Shown: positions 13,601 through 28,600 of the stretch, piece after piece
How positions within the stretch are numbered: the stretch's first letter is position 1
Layout of the letters: every line of letters starts with the position of its first letter
NCBI GenBank assembly: GCA_026874595.1
Contig: CM049319.1
Location: 16,519,601-16,583,600 of the forward strand
DNA from: Sipunculus nudus
Taxonomy: Eukaryota; Annelida; Sipuncula; Golfingiida; Sipunculidae
Length of the DNA: 64,000 nt
Direction: 5' to 3'
Notes under the pieces: generated by a model
The model's database searches: none
Told to the model about the DNA's origin: nothing
Seen by the model: only the letters and a program-made list of their open reading frames with translations
Program-made: the position numbers and the translations under genes

Positions 13601-16600
13601 ACTAATTTCACATCAATGTACACACTAGATACAGTAGGAATCTAGATTAATATTATCAACTGCATCTTTGTCTATCGTTAATTTCCTTCATATGATCCTT
13701 AATTATTAGTAATGAATAATATGATTTACTTTTTTATTATTAAAATTGAACTGAAAAATGCCATAGGTGACTGCATGGTGTTATTTGGAATATGTGACAT
13801 TCTATCCATCGATACAAGATTCTTATATCATCAGTAATTGCAAGTCAATTCCCTATTATTATAAACTAACAAATTCCTTTTCTATTTTTCTTTAATTTGT
13901 TATTAAAAACCAATAAAAATTGATTAATTTATTGTTTATTGTTATGTTGTTGGTTAAAACTACTAGATGCGTTGGGTTGGACACCTGGATCAACTGTGGC
14001 TGGCCATAAGCTGCCTGGCTGCCCCAGTATATGCCTCACCTCAAGCGTGTATAATTTGCTGAAAGTTCAACAAGGTCAACATACAGGTGACTCAAGAGTG
14101 GCTGGAGAGAGCCAAGGTCTGACATGGTCTCATAAAAACATTAAAAAATACTACAATTTTTGGCCAATTTCTTTCAGCTTAAAAAGCTGAAATCCTTATG
14201 TGTGCATGATATGAAAATTATATAAACAGAGCTCACATGAAACAAAAGTGAAATGGTCAAAGTTGGGCAAAATTTAAGGTACTAATTTATATTTATACTA
14301 ATAACTTATAAAATTTTAAAAATTCAGAACTAATTTTGGGTATTCAATTGAATCTTGATTAAATAATGTTACATCCCTGACAAATAATTTCTAGCTTCAG
14401 GAAGCCCCTTGTTAAGGGAGTAAATATATTTCTTGATTTTTTACAAAGTGCATTATGTTTGGGCCCATAACTTAAAATAATTACGCAATACTGAAATCAT
14501 TTGTGGCATGTGCACAGAGAATGTATAGAAAAACATGTATATTATGTATGATTAAAGTCAGATCAGTGGTTTTGATATTAGGCAGTATTGAAGTGTAACA
14601 ATGGGGTTTTAATTGAAAAATGATGTTTCATTAATATCTCAAAGGTATTAAGTCCTAGTGACCAAATTCTTGGCATGATAGGGGATTTTGGAGACATCTT
14701 ATTGTATGCCAAATTTTACGAACTGAGAGCTTAAGCTGGGGAGCTGAGCTCTTGCAAACTGCATAACACTAGCCTGATGTAAACAATATGTTACATGGTG
14801 CTTGAAAACTTGAATAAAATCTACAGTTTTCGATCAACTGGTTTTTTGGTGTTAACAGACAAAATGCTAACAAAAACATGCTTTGAAAATTAAATCCATA
14901 GTACTTACAGGAAAAAAACGTGCCATGGTCAAAGTTAGGCAAAATTTAAGGTACCAATTTTTTATTTTTGTTAATATTTCAAAAAATTTAAAAGATTTTG
15001 ATCAAATTTTCTGTATACAATTTAATTTTGATTAATTAAAGTTATATTACTTGAAAAAAAGTCCATAGCTTCAACAAGTTTTGTGTTAAGTGATCAAATA
15101 TCTTTCCTGTTTTTTTACAAAATGCATTATGTTCTGGCCCATAACTTTCTTAAATTATATAATACAGACATAATTTCAGGCATGTACATAGGAACTATAT
15201 AGAGAAATATTCATGGTAAATATGAGGAAAAACAGATGAGTGGTTTTGATATTAGGCAGCCCTGAAGTGTGAAAATAGGTTTTTAATAAAAAATTGAGGT
15301 TTTTCCTTAATTTCTCAAAGGAACAAAGTCGCAAAGACCCAGTTTTCGGCTCGGAAGGAGATCTTAGGGACATTTAACACTATGCTGAATCTGGATTCCT
15401 AGGTCTTACGGTTTCAAAACGTGCCACATCTACGGATGGACGGACGGACAGACGGACGGACAACGGACAATGGACCACGACTATAGCTTAGATGACTTAT
15501 AGTCAGCTGAGCTAAAAAATATTTAAATATACAATACTAAATTTGCAAGTTGACCTCTTGACCCCTGTTTTACCTTTGCCCTGGCTGTCTACTGATGGTG
15601 AATGCCTCAGAATGTCAGGGTGAGGTTGAGACATCTGCTGGGTATCCTGCTCGGGGCCGTCTCTGTTATAATCTCTGTAGGGTTGTTGTGTGTTGTAAGG
15701 ACCCTGGCGGTCATAGGGGCTATGTTCATCATATCCTATAACAGTAAGGTAGTACATAATGAAATGGTAGATTTATATAATTAAGTACTTTGATGATCCT
15801 GTAGTCATCATTTTAAGTAATACCTTGTATGCTTATCAATGCCATCTGGCAGTCATGTCTGAAACCAAACTTTTTCCTTGTGTCAAGATCATGTTTGAAT
15901 GTTATCACAGTTTGTACACAAAATATCTAACCACCATCTCTTCTAATACATGAAATGTATCAAATGCATTCACACAATGCAAAGTCTGAAGCACAATACA
16001 TATATTCATAAAGAAATCTCTGCTAGTGCCATAAGATGATGGACTTTTTCCCATAGCCTGAATGTGTATATTTAAGAAAGACAAAACTTGCCACTGCCTA
16101 CATGTAGCAACAGATATTGATACAAAGACTTTTAAGGAAACTGCAAACTGAAAGTCTACAAGGACCAAACGGCCCATCACATATCATTAGAAGATTCAGC
16201 ATGTCGAAATAGGATTAGGTGGAAATAATGAATAAAGAATATTTGAGCATAAGCCACAAAACACCATTCCTGACATTAAAGTACAAACAAATCTGCCACA
16301 ACCTAGTTCAAAAACAAGCTGATTTCACTTGCTAATAATTCAACTCAAAATTGCAGGAAGCTCATCACCTTTGACAACTACAGGATGATTGACTTATGTC
16401 TTTGACTCTCTGTATCAAAGTTTGTTCAAAGTATTATTTGTAAGACAAGTATAAAAATATATTTATTGTTTGCTAGCTTTCTTACCTGGTCTGTCACTGC
16501 CAGGTCGAGGAGAAGGTGCCCCTCTCTGCTGTGACTGAAACTCTGGCATATAACGAGGCTGATCATCACCAGGGGGCCCTCTGCTATCACCATAAGGGTC

Positions 16601-19600
16601 ATCAGGTCCTTGCCTGCTATCATCCAAACGTGGATCTGGGAAGCGTCCTCCGCCCTGTACTTCCGGTCTGTACTGGTCATCACCTGGTCTGTCGCCACGG
16701 TAACTATCACTATACGGGGGATCAGTCCTATATCTATCATTAAACGGAGGCTGACCGTTAAAACGCGATTCAGGCGGTGGCATACTACCACTGTACATAC
16801 CCTCTTCTCCAGCGTCAGATCGTCTCAAATCAGTCTCGTCACGACCTCTGTATGAGTCGTCACCCCTACTATACGGGTCCTCCGGTGGTGGGGGAGGAAG
16901 CCTTCCATAGGGATCACTATCGTTAAGTCTCTGACTACCGCTATACGGTCCGTTTGCTGGAGGGAGATGGTCGCGTGATTGACGATGGTCGCTATCTGAT
17001 GGCGGGCGACCCTGGAAGCTACTGTTAACAGACCCGCCGTAATCGGGGCCAGAACGAGGCGACTGCTGGTATCCTTCGCCATCTCGGGGTACACTTGCAT
17101 ATGTTGGGTTATCGTAACGATTATCGTTTAGATGTGATGAGCCATGTCGATTGATTTCTTGTGATGCACTATGGTAATCATTCACTCTGCCATCCCTAAA
17201 ATGACGACATATAATACAATGTCATAACAACACCATCTATACTGAGTATACCAACTGATCTAAATTGTACACGTAAGTTTAGAGAAAATACATACTAAGA
17301 CACCTTCAAACTCAGGACAGTGGTGGGATTAGGGTTTTTGCCTGTAATAATAATGTATGAAAGAGGTTTAAAGACCTACAAATAATCACAGGACTGCCAC
17401 AGCTGTCCATAATAGACAGATGTCCATGACAGGCATGTGCCCATGAAGGGAAGTTTCCCTGTATAAACATATAAATATACTTTCTCTAACATCAAGTATA
17501 AATACAAAACTATTTATACCTGCTCAATATTATGTAACTATATATCCAGCACCTAAAGAATACAGTTGAACCTGTCTGAAAGACCACCATTCTAATAAGA
17601 CCTCCTGTCAATTAAGACCATCCTCGAGTGAACAGAAAGCATTCACACTAGTTATAACTGACCTGTCTGATGACACCACCTGTGAAATAAAACCACTTTG
17701 GCCAGTCACATGGGTGGTCTTATTACACAGGTTTCATTGTACTAAGATATTATATGATTATACCATTTCCCTAGATAACAAGCCTGGCCAACATTGGAAA
17801 ACAGATTTTAGCCCTTCATACTGTGATTTGAAGTTTGTATAATATATATCCTATGCACACATCACCACAACTAAGTAATAATGAGTATGGTGCAATACGT
17901 TTGACATTATTCTGGCATATAAACATTATATGAACACATAACCAACCTGAACTTTTCCAAGAATCACTGCCGACAGTTCTATATATGTTACAGACCTCAC
18001 TGTGCTACAAGTGGCACCTTTACCTGCCAAAGGTATGGCAATAAAAGACCAACTTGCATAACCACAAAGAAATGGCCATTCCTTAGATATATATCTCACT
18101 CAGGTTGCCATAGCTACAATCTATTGGCCCTCCATCACAGATGGGTATCAACTAGGAAAGGTAGAAAATGACGTGCTGGTACATAGGAAATTTTTTGTCC
18201 TTATCAGGTGGCCTTAATGTTTTTAAACCATCAAAGCATAGTTAGAACAAAGTGCAATTAGCTATAGTATATATAGTTCTAGTATTACTAATAGTAGTAT
18301 TGTGAATTGAAGACTTGTGTAGTATATAGGCATTGTAAAACTGAAGACTGACAGGGATCACTGGTTAGGATAATATAAACCTAAGACTGACTTTTTTTTC
18401 CTCTTCTTTGATACACAGTTTCAGTGAATCATTCTTTATCTGATATCAGATACAAGCTGAACTATCTGCTAAACTGAACTCTATGTACATGGTACATATT
18501 CTGTATCTGATAGAGAGCATGTATATTTCTGACAGAAAATGCAGAACACATTTAATCTATTTGCATACTGAGCTGACAGGAGTGCTTTATCATATAGAAG
18601 GGCACCACCAACAACCATTCTAAAATATTAAAAAGTAGTCATGTGTAAAATAATTAAATGAATGAATGGATGAATGGAAGTTTATTCTGAAATAAAAAGC
18701 CTCAGACCCACGGTTCCATAAGAAGCATGTGTTAAAGATCTTAAAATTTCAACAAAAACAAACTTAAACAGCATAACATGAACTAACATGATTAAAATAT
18801 TAAATAATGTATTTATTATCTGTCTTTGATCTATGCTTTCCTTGCCTGCAAAAGGTTGTGGAACTTGTCACTTTAGGGTATATATATATATACAAATTTG
18901 TAAAAAGTATCTCTATAAGCATGACATTATCACCAATAAACCCGGACAATATTTCTTATCTTCTATTATAGACTGAAAGCTATATTCTAGAAGTGTTAAT
19001 TTTACCTGCTTGCTAAGCAGGCCTGCTTTAAATAGTAAATACAAAAGCATGAGTAAATCTAGATATGACCTAATAAATAGAACCACTATGAAATGTTATT
19101 CAATGTTTGTACTTACTCTGATATGTTAATCATAAACCTGAACTACTAAATTAGGTACTCTGTTTTTTAAGCCTTTTCTTAACAAACAGTTTTATCCTTT
19201 ACCTACGTTGATATCATAGTGACACTTAGCCTCTCAATAACACTTGGCCATTAAAGAATACTTGTTTGAAAGTGGTCCTAAAACTATATATTACTTACCT
19301 AATGGACATAATAAAAGACCAGCAAGTCTTATAATAAACACTAAACATGCTATATCAAGATTTCAACAGGACAAATATGATAAATTATAACAAATATGAC
19401 ATCATTTAGCCCTGCCAGCCATTCCAGGTATGCTTCAGCACTGTATGTTAACAGCCAACAAGCGACGTTCTGGGACAGCCATGCTTATATTACACTCCAA
19501 ATGCAGCAGTGGAACTCTTCAGTCATTCAAGAAATCTATCTATTTAAACACTGCTTAGTATAGTTAGTTTTTCAGGGTTTCTACACCAGGGCTGGCACAG

Positions 19601-22600
19601 AGCCAAGAACTGTAATCTGACCAATGAGAGCGTGATACCCCACTGTACATCAAACCAATGAGGGTTAGGTGTTGCAGGTTGGAGTTGGATGCACAATGCA
19701 ACACTCATTGGTCTGATTAAAATTATTTGCCCTGTTCCAGCCCAAGTGGAGAATCTTGCTATAAACAGCAGTGGTTAAAGTGAAATACATCAGTGTATAA
19801 CTGCTGCGTAAGGAGGGTATGCTTATATTTGCATGCAAACTGAACCACATTAGATGAAGCTGGTATAATACTGTAACACTGACTGATTCCCATCTGACGC
19901 CTCAAGCTGTCATGTTTGCAGTACATTCATGCAAAAAGTACAAGGTCCCATTCTTCCAGGTATTAATACTTAGTGGACATTCCTTTTAGAATTTTAGGTG
20001 GTTAATGATGTGAGTATACCATTTTTTATTTAAGTAAGCCCTCACTGACTAATTCCACTCTGGTATTATTAACTGTGGATGTTTTTTACTGACTGATTTT
20101 CTTTGATATCTATGTCAAGAGATCATATGTTTGTTCTCTACATTAATGTTTTATCATTTTATTGTTATTGTATGGAAAATATTGGACAAATGTCAGACAT
20201 AATTCACTTTAAGTATTTAAGTGTATATCAGAGTGGAACATATCATTTCACATCAGAGTTTCTCATTTTTTTTTGGCACAATTTAATCTCAATTCATTTA
20301 CATTTTTCCAATAAAAGATTAAATATAAACATATCACGGAATATTTTGAATATTATTGGCAAATATCTGGACAATATGACAATTTTTTGTTTGTTAAAGT
20401 GTACTCTTTACACAGCGCTTTACCTATAGGGCTACTTCCTATATCGTAAGGCGCTGTTTGTTATGACCTCGTATCCTGCTTTGCAACACCAGAGGGGAGC
20501 ATTGTATTTTTGTCCAATCAGATGAAACTTTGTGCTGGAAGACAAAGCCAAGCGAGGAATACACGGAGCCAATCATATTCATTTCTTTTTGAGTGACAGC
20601 TCATCCCCCAGCGTAACCGTCTAAACAGGCCACAGGCTCAGAGAGAATTGCCCCTGACGTGGTTTGCTTAGGGCCTTGGGCACATAGGATGCTCGGCCGG
20701 TGAGCTGTAATTCAAACGAAACGTAACAACAAAGGCTGCGTGCACACCTCGCTGGCTGGTTTCAGTTCTGCAGACAACAGATACATGGCTACGCTAAAAC
20801 AGTCATAATGTCATAATCGAATCGGTCGATGATGCAAGAATGCAGAGGGAGCAATTTAAATTCGACCGGAAACTCATCAAACGGCGCTTGAAGCGCGGCA
20901 ATGGGCGGAGCCAGGATGCCTGTCGAGTGTTTGTTTATTGGCATCTGATTGGCTGCTTGTCACATCGTACGCACGTTTATTTCAGTGGACAACAAACCGC
21001 CATCTGGTGTCTAAATATATCATAAACGGTCAAAACTGGCAGCATGAAAATCAGTTGCTTCTTTAGAAGCGCAAGATTTCCGCTGCCTCGGGAGCGTAGT
21101 TCCTTATATGTCTTTGTACAAATAAGGCTACAAAGAACCACATTTGAATCATGTTCTTTTTTCCTCAAACTTTTTAACTTCTTTTAAAGTTTTTTGTATT
21201 GATAGATAACAGAAGAGTCTACAAAAATATATAATAATGAACACATTTCAGGTAATTAATAGTTATTTAGTTATAAACTGAATTTCTAATAACCAGTTCT
21301 TTGTATTAAAATACTCATGCCATAAAGTGCATAAAATAATGATAGGACAGATAGTAGTTCCTAAGTTAGTCAACAGATGGCAATACCAGTTAGAATACTT
21401 GCAGGGGCATTTTAGTGTTAGAAGATATTGCATGGACAGGCAAGGTATCAGTTAAATTTAGAAGCAATCTTTATCATAAAATACATATTCACCTTTGACT
21501 TACATCTAAGTTAAATTTCACCTATAAACTAATCAATTTGCAGTAATTTCTATCTAATTCTTTCAGACAGCTTTTTTTTACATTTCTGTTTAGATCAAAT
21601 TTTGTGTGTAATAGAACATATTCAGACTATTTTATATGTTATATCTGATAGTACATTGAAGGTTATATTTATGCAAAGATGATCTTTCTGAGTATTTTGA
21701 ACAAAATTCTGAGCTGTCAATAAGACCGTGCAAGAGTGTTAACCTTTATTTAGAAGAGGTATTGGTTAGACCATGCTTTTCAGAACATTAAAGGACCAAT
21801 ATACACCAGTGTCTGATTAATTTACTCATTTTTTAATACTTTTAAACTGTTTTGTCCTCTGACACTGATTCCAACATGTCAAAAAATATGTTTTCAGACA
21901 AAAACTCAAATTCATTAAAATATTAGAATTTTTTTTATATTTTTTCCCCCAAGCTAAGAGAAAAAGGTGCTTTCAAATTAAATTTCCAAAATCCTCCAAC
22001 AGCAAAAAAGTGATATACCATTTACTGTGACTTTAAATAATTAACCTGTTCAAATTCTTCCACATACCTGGTAGTACGGACTGTGACTCTGCACAATCTA
22101 AGAACACATGGATAGCGATATATAGATATATAAATTATATGCATAATGAAACTGCATGCCTGACTCAATTATTCAATGTCTTGCCAAAAGTTCATGCGCA
22201 TTTTTCAATATCTTACATATATGAATCAAATTCAAAGATTTTTCAATTTCCATGAATATTTTTAAAATAATACCTCTTCCTTTTCACAGTTACATGTTAC
22301 CATGGCAACCATTACACCATCACCAATAGGATGAAGCAAAAGGCACAGCAAGGTTTGGATATGTCGATATAAATTATTAATATTAGGCCAAAAAAATTAA
22401 TTAAGTTTCTCAGGCACTTTTTTGGGGAAAATGATGTGGGTGGGCGGGGTTTTATTTTATTATGTTACTATGAAAATAGCGTAAAATGTCATAAATTTTT
22501 ATCTCAGGCACTGGCATAGAAATGACATGTAATTATAACATATAAGATAATAAACAATGTATAGGTAGAATTGTCAATATTTTGAATGGATGTTGGAAAT

Positions 22601-25600
22601 ATGTGACATTTTTTTCTTTTAAGTGCAATATTAACATACAAAGCAGATTAAAAAATCATGGGTGTCAGAATATCGCACTGAATGCCGGAACATTTGGGGC
22701 CTACCAATAGCCATTATATTGGGGATTCACCATTGAATTGCATAATGGTCTTGTGTTATTAGAACAAGATCGGAGATTGTGTAACTAAGAAATACATTAG
22801 TCTTTAAGTCTCATATAATCTTTGTTGGTATTTCTAATTAAAATTTTATTGCAAAAGAAGTACAACTGAAGTTGGTTTAAAAAGCAATATCTTCTGATCG
22901 TCCGCGAAGGCAACCATGTTTAATCTAGCTGAACTGTCACAAAGCATGAAAACAGGGAAAATACGCAAATAATTTCTCTTTGTGGGACGAAATTTTACAC
23001 TTGAATGCTCTCACACAAAAATCGGACCAATTGTGTGTTTATGTAAAAGTTAGTTTAGTTTCTCTGGAAAACCAAGCAGATTGACACATCGTTTGCTATG
23101 CACACTGGCGCTGTGTAGCTGCCATTAAAGAAAATAGTCCACATAGATGGAAATATAAGATATTCATAAACAATGGAAGGGGTCTAATTGGTCAAAAGTA
23201 TTAGAGGAATTTTTAATATTTTGAAGTATATTTTTCTAGCTAAAAATGGCCAAGCTATCACTATTAGGGAATCTGAATGGCGAGTCATAATTTTTTTTTT
23301 AAAGTAGCGATCAAGCATGTCAACAGATTACCATGTGACACCTGGGGGGGGGGGGGGGTTAAAAGTGATACGAGCAGTGCCTGAGAAACATATAATTAAT
23401 TTATTTTAGCCTTATGATATATTTTTTACACATTTATTATTAAACCACATGGATGAAGCCAGATTGCAACAATATATTTGTGAATTATCTGGCACTGAGT
23501 AAAGCAAAGGACAAGGGGCAGGGGGTGTTTTACTGCAAGGATTACAGGGTTAGTGCCACCCACCACAGTTTTATTGAATTTTTATGGCAAATTGATTGAG
23601 TGTGGTAAATTGGTCGAGGTTCCCTTCAAACATAATCATATACAGATAATACATCAAACAATAATAACTACTGAGCAACCAAATCCAATCACCAATCAAA
23701 TGAATACATAGAAGCAACATGTATCCTCAACTCTCTCTTCTCCTATAAATGCAGTGGGTGCAATATTGGTTTCAGTGAATTGGCCAGACTTATAGTGAGT
23801 TATTAAATAGGTTGAAATTTATTTATTCAAGAGAAAGTAATTTCATGTTATATGGGCAGTAAGGCAAACATAAAACATTCATAATTCTAAATGTTTTGCA
23901 TTTTTTTAAATTCTAAAGGAATTCCACTTAAGACACTGTTCTATTAAATATAGATTTTCATATCAATACCAATATTACTATCAATATTAATATGTAAATC
24001 ATTAATTGTTCATATATGTTCACATATACACCATGTATAAAGATATAAATTTTCCAATTTATGTACCAAAAACTAGACAATTCGATTAATCAATTTAAGA
24101 ACATGTCAAACCAATGTTCAATTTTAGCACAAGGATCATTCTGTAATACAGATATAAATGGGTATGAGAGAAGAGAGTCTGAGGTACATGGATAAGAGTG
24201 AAGTGTTTGACAAGTGTAATTTCGAAAACAAAATTAGCTCTGTGTTCTTCTTGCTAGACAGAGCTTTCTAATAGTCAAGAGGTGAATGAATATTTAATAT
24301 GAGTTTCAAATATATTTTCGAAAGCTTAACAAACATCATATATACTGAAGCATGGAACATGTGGTCTTTCATTTTATGACCTTTGCAAACTAGAAGAGAA
24401 AATATCTTGAAAATATCTTGAAAATTTACATGTTACAGCTGAGTAAATAGGGGACACATTTTCTTTTACTTTTTTTGTTCAAATTAAAGATAAGACCCAT
24501 CACTATAGAGAAGCATGACTCAAGAGTTAAAATCAAATTAATATATCCTGTATTTAAGACTTGTCAAACTCATCACATAACCAGTGCTCGCACAACATTG
24601 CTGACCTAAGCGCATACTGTGACGACGAATAACTGTCATCGTAGTGACGAGTATCAAAACTATCATGGGCTGGCGGAGCTTCATACAAGGCAGGGTTGGC
24701 AGACCAAGAATTCAACCTGGTTGGTGTTCCGGGTCCCTGGCTGCTGACAGGTGAATGGGCCGCTTGGAGCTGTGAGTGTGAGCCGAGACGTCCTGGGTCC
24801 ACACCGTGTATCTTCACCGGCATCTGGTAATGGTAAAGGTTATAATTTTTACATTTGATCAGTAAATGAAACGCACAATATAAACTCGATTTGCTCTCAC
24901 CTGGGGCTTCTGACAATGTCTGTAGGTTAATGCACTCACCTGATCTGCAATTATAAGAATTCAAGTTTGGAAATATTGTTCTTAGGCCTGGAAAGGCATA
25001 TAAATTTACTGATGCACAAGGACTTGTACAATTACTGATGGATCTGACAAGAACTTATAGATTATAGATGGCTTTGACAAGAATCGACAGATTATTAATG
25101 GCTCTGAAAAAAATGATGATTATCAAAAGCTCTAACCAGTGATCATATAATTTTTTTTTCTTATTGCAACAGTAAATCAGAAAAGATGTAAGACTGCTTT
25201 ATATACAACAGCTACATGCTCTATTTTTTGTCAAAAAAAATCTTGTTATTTTGTCTTTAACTTGTGGCAAATAATCCATGTTAACCGTTAACAAACAGGA
25301 ATAAAAATAACATCTATGGCAGAGATAATAAATAACGTTTTAGCAGCTATTACTGCTGCTTATATTGTATGTTTCAGTTAAGGGGTGTTTCAATGTGCAC
25401 GTATATGCATGTATGCGTGAAAAATCACTCACATGATTTTGTAACTGGGTGTTTCCATGTTTGCGTGAGTGTATATGCGTGAAAATCACCATGAACAATT
25501 TTCATGCATCGTGAACTTGGGGATTCGGGGTAAAATGATGACGTCACTTCAGCATCTTTTTGTGGAAGGCCTGCTCAAGCCATTGTACAAATATATTAGT

Positions 25601-28600
25601 CTGCCAGTTCACGCATAGACGCATATATGCGCACATTGAAAAACACCTATTTTTTCATGCATATACACACATACGGGCACATGGAAACATACCTTAAGCT
25701 GATGAAGGCTACAAGAGTGGACAGGTCCTAAAGCCAAGGAGGGCAAAGTGTGTAGTCATTTGAGACTGACATGGTTGTATGTATTTCACTATGACACGAT
25801 CTCTGCCCTTTTTAATGATACTTTTTTATGACGTGTTTCCTTTATGTTACTTTATGATACATTCACTGTGAGGACTCACCGCTCTCTGATCTGATCGGAG
25901 GCTGGTCCCGCTCTGTAGAGAGTGATTGGGTGACTGGGTGCGGTCGAACGCGTTGACTGGCCCATTACTCAGTCTGGAGGAGTACATGTCGTGTTCCTGG
26001 TAATCTGCGTAACTCGGGGCGCTGTGGGGTGGGTATCCTACCTCACTGCCCAGGGGCTGCCCGGGGCCGTCACTGAAAAAAAAAACTTCAACACTGAGAA
26101 ATAGGCCTTACTACTGTCACATATATGGAGATCAATTTTTATAATTCATACTTATCCACACTGGTGAAAAGGTTCTATTAAACCTCTGTTCATTTTGTTT
26201 ATCTCTCATAGTTTATAAGTATCATACTCGGTGCAGGCCAAAATAATCGACATTCAACAAGGACATCTATAGCAAGATGAACCAGAGTTTTGCAAACTTA
26301 GTTTTGCAACTAGTGTCACTTTTCAACCTCCACATATGGAACCTACCAACCACCTTAGGTTACATGATTTTTCTGTTTGTCAACATTTCTGTGTTTACAA
26401 ATAAATTGTAGATAAACAAGCCCATTTCATCTGTCACAGAGGTTCTTTACAGGAATTACCTGGAGTTCATTAATATATAAAAGGTAAGCCAGAAATGACA
26501 TAAATTCTGTAGAAAAGGCAGATGAATAGCTGGCTTTAATTAAACAGCATGCACGCCAGGTCACGTGTGATAAAATAGTTTAAATACCTGAGTTAAAGTA
26601 GGTTTTCAGGAATCTCTGCATATATACAATTCATACTCTCAGGGAAAGCAGGTTATACTGCATATACGTTACACAGCACACACACCTAGTCAGGTGTGAT
26701 GAAACATTTTTAATACCTGAGTAAAGTAGGTTTCCAGGATCCCATAAATATTTACAACAAATGCTCTCAGGGAAAGCAGAATACATAAGGCATATACCTT
26801 AAACAGCATGTACACCGAGTCAGGTATGTTTAAATAGTTTAAATACCTGAGCAAAGTACGTTTCCAGGAACCTCGGTATATCAGATCATCACAGCGTTCA
26901 AATCTTAATACAAGCTACCGTTGAGATATACAGAGATGTGTATAAACACAACACACATGTATCCCGAGTGTACTTTGACCCTACAGATACAGGTGAAGCA
27001 CAAAATTACATCAGGCATACCACAGGTATCCCAGTATGATGATAAAACCCACTCCCTGGTAATCCCTCATACACTCAGATCAGATGAACCTGACAGCAGA
27101 AGAATTCTTTTATGACCCTGGGGTAAGCATTTAGCATTATCAATGGTGCTATACCTGTCTTCATCCAAGCTGTATCATTTGTAAGTGATAACATCATGTA
27201 TCTCAACCTCTGAGCATACCAGTAATACCTCCATTAATCAATCTTGCAATGAAGTTATGTTTTCATCTGGATCTTTCTGTGATAACTTTATGTTAACCAC
27301 ATGACAGCATCTCTACGGTGAAGGTGTAGTTTTGCAGGGTTTTTTTCCATTAGGATTTTTTTCAGTCATGTAGCCATATTGCAAACATTCTATTCACTCT
27401 ATATTACAGAAGAGGAGTATACTTTAATATAGAAAACTCGTATAAGGCTTGTACATGGAATAAATGTAACTTTGTCATTCACAGAGCCTGCTAATTTGCT
27501 AAAACTGCTAATATGCCATAATTGCTACAATATATAACTGGTCGGCCATCATATTATTCCTTCTATGGCTTGCAACTGGAAGAAATATTAATTCTCAATA
27601 TTAGCCTGGATTTGGCAATCATTTCTCACATAAGGCAAAGTATCATGGGAAATGTTAATATTGGTTATTGTCGCAAGATTCTAGATACATTATTATTATT
27701 TATCTGACATTAAAGAAGCAAAAATGAAAGAAGTACCACTTTGTCTTTCTGAAGCCAACAGAAAGAGCTACATGGTTAATTTTCCTTGACAGGACCATAT
27801 ATTTTTTTTTGGTGAAGATTAAAATAATGTGACTAAAGGTAAGTTTTGCTGTGACTGTACAAGAAAACATTTTTTAATTTCAAATCTATTCTTGTCAGAG
27901 CCACTGATGATCATATCCATTCTTATGGGTGGCACACATCATGTCATTTGTTTTGTCAAAGCCACTGATAACCATGTGACAACTAGTCGAGGATTTTGGT
28001 CAATAACTATATAATGAATAAAGAATATTAGAATGTGAAGATAGGTGAGTGATGAGGCATGGAAGAGTCAGGATATGATCTGGATAAATGTCAGTCTGGG
28101 GCTGGTGGAGGTATGTGGTCAATTAGTGCTCTCTAGTTTTGTTGCATCTGAAGTGTAATAAGGACTTCCAAGTTACTATCTACATCACATATAAGTAGTT
28201 TCAACATCACTGTTAAGTAGTGATAACTTTTCATTCATTAACATAACCCCATACAACAAGCCTGCGCTACTAGTGAACACCAATCATCTTGCTACTGCTA
28301 ATCTATTTCTGGCACACTCTGTGTCTAAATATATCTTCTTAAGGATACAAATATACATACAAATGCTGTGCTAAACACCCCAGTGCCCCTATGAAACAGT
28401 ATGCACTGTACCCCAAGTAACAGATAAGTACTTGTGAAGAAAGATACCAAGGCAATAATTATCTATTTTTAACTCCACAGATATGAACAACTTTTTATCT
28501 TGTTAAGAGCATGCATTTACATGCAAACACGCTGTACTCTGTACCTATCACTGTTACAGTGCATACTCTCCATTTACAAGATAATGAAATGGCAAAAACT

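Noticed and set aside
16426-17100. Other frames over exon 6 (both strands)
   Set aside because: By-products of a GC-rich, low-complexity coding exon; only one frame is phase-consistent with exons 5 and 7.
24554-24605. In-frame read-through of exon 5 to a stop (alternative C-terminus)
   Set aside because: Phase and family order demand splicing at 24605; read-through would give a truncated protein lacking all armadillo repeats. Possible only as an intron-retention product.
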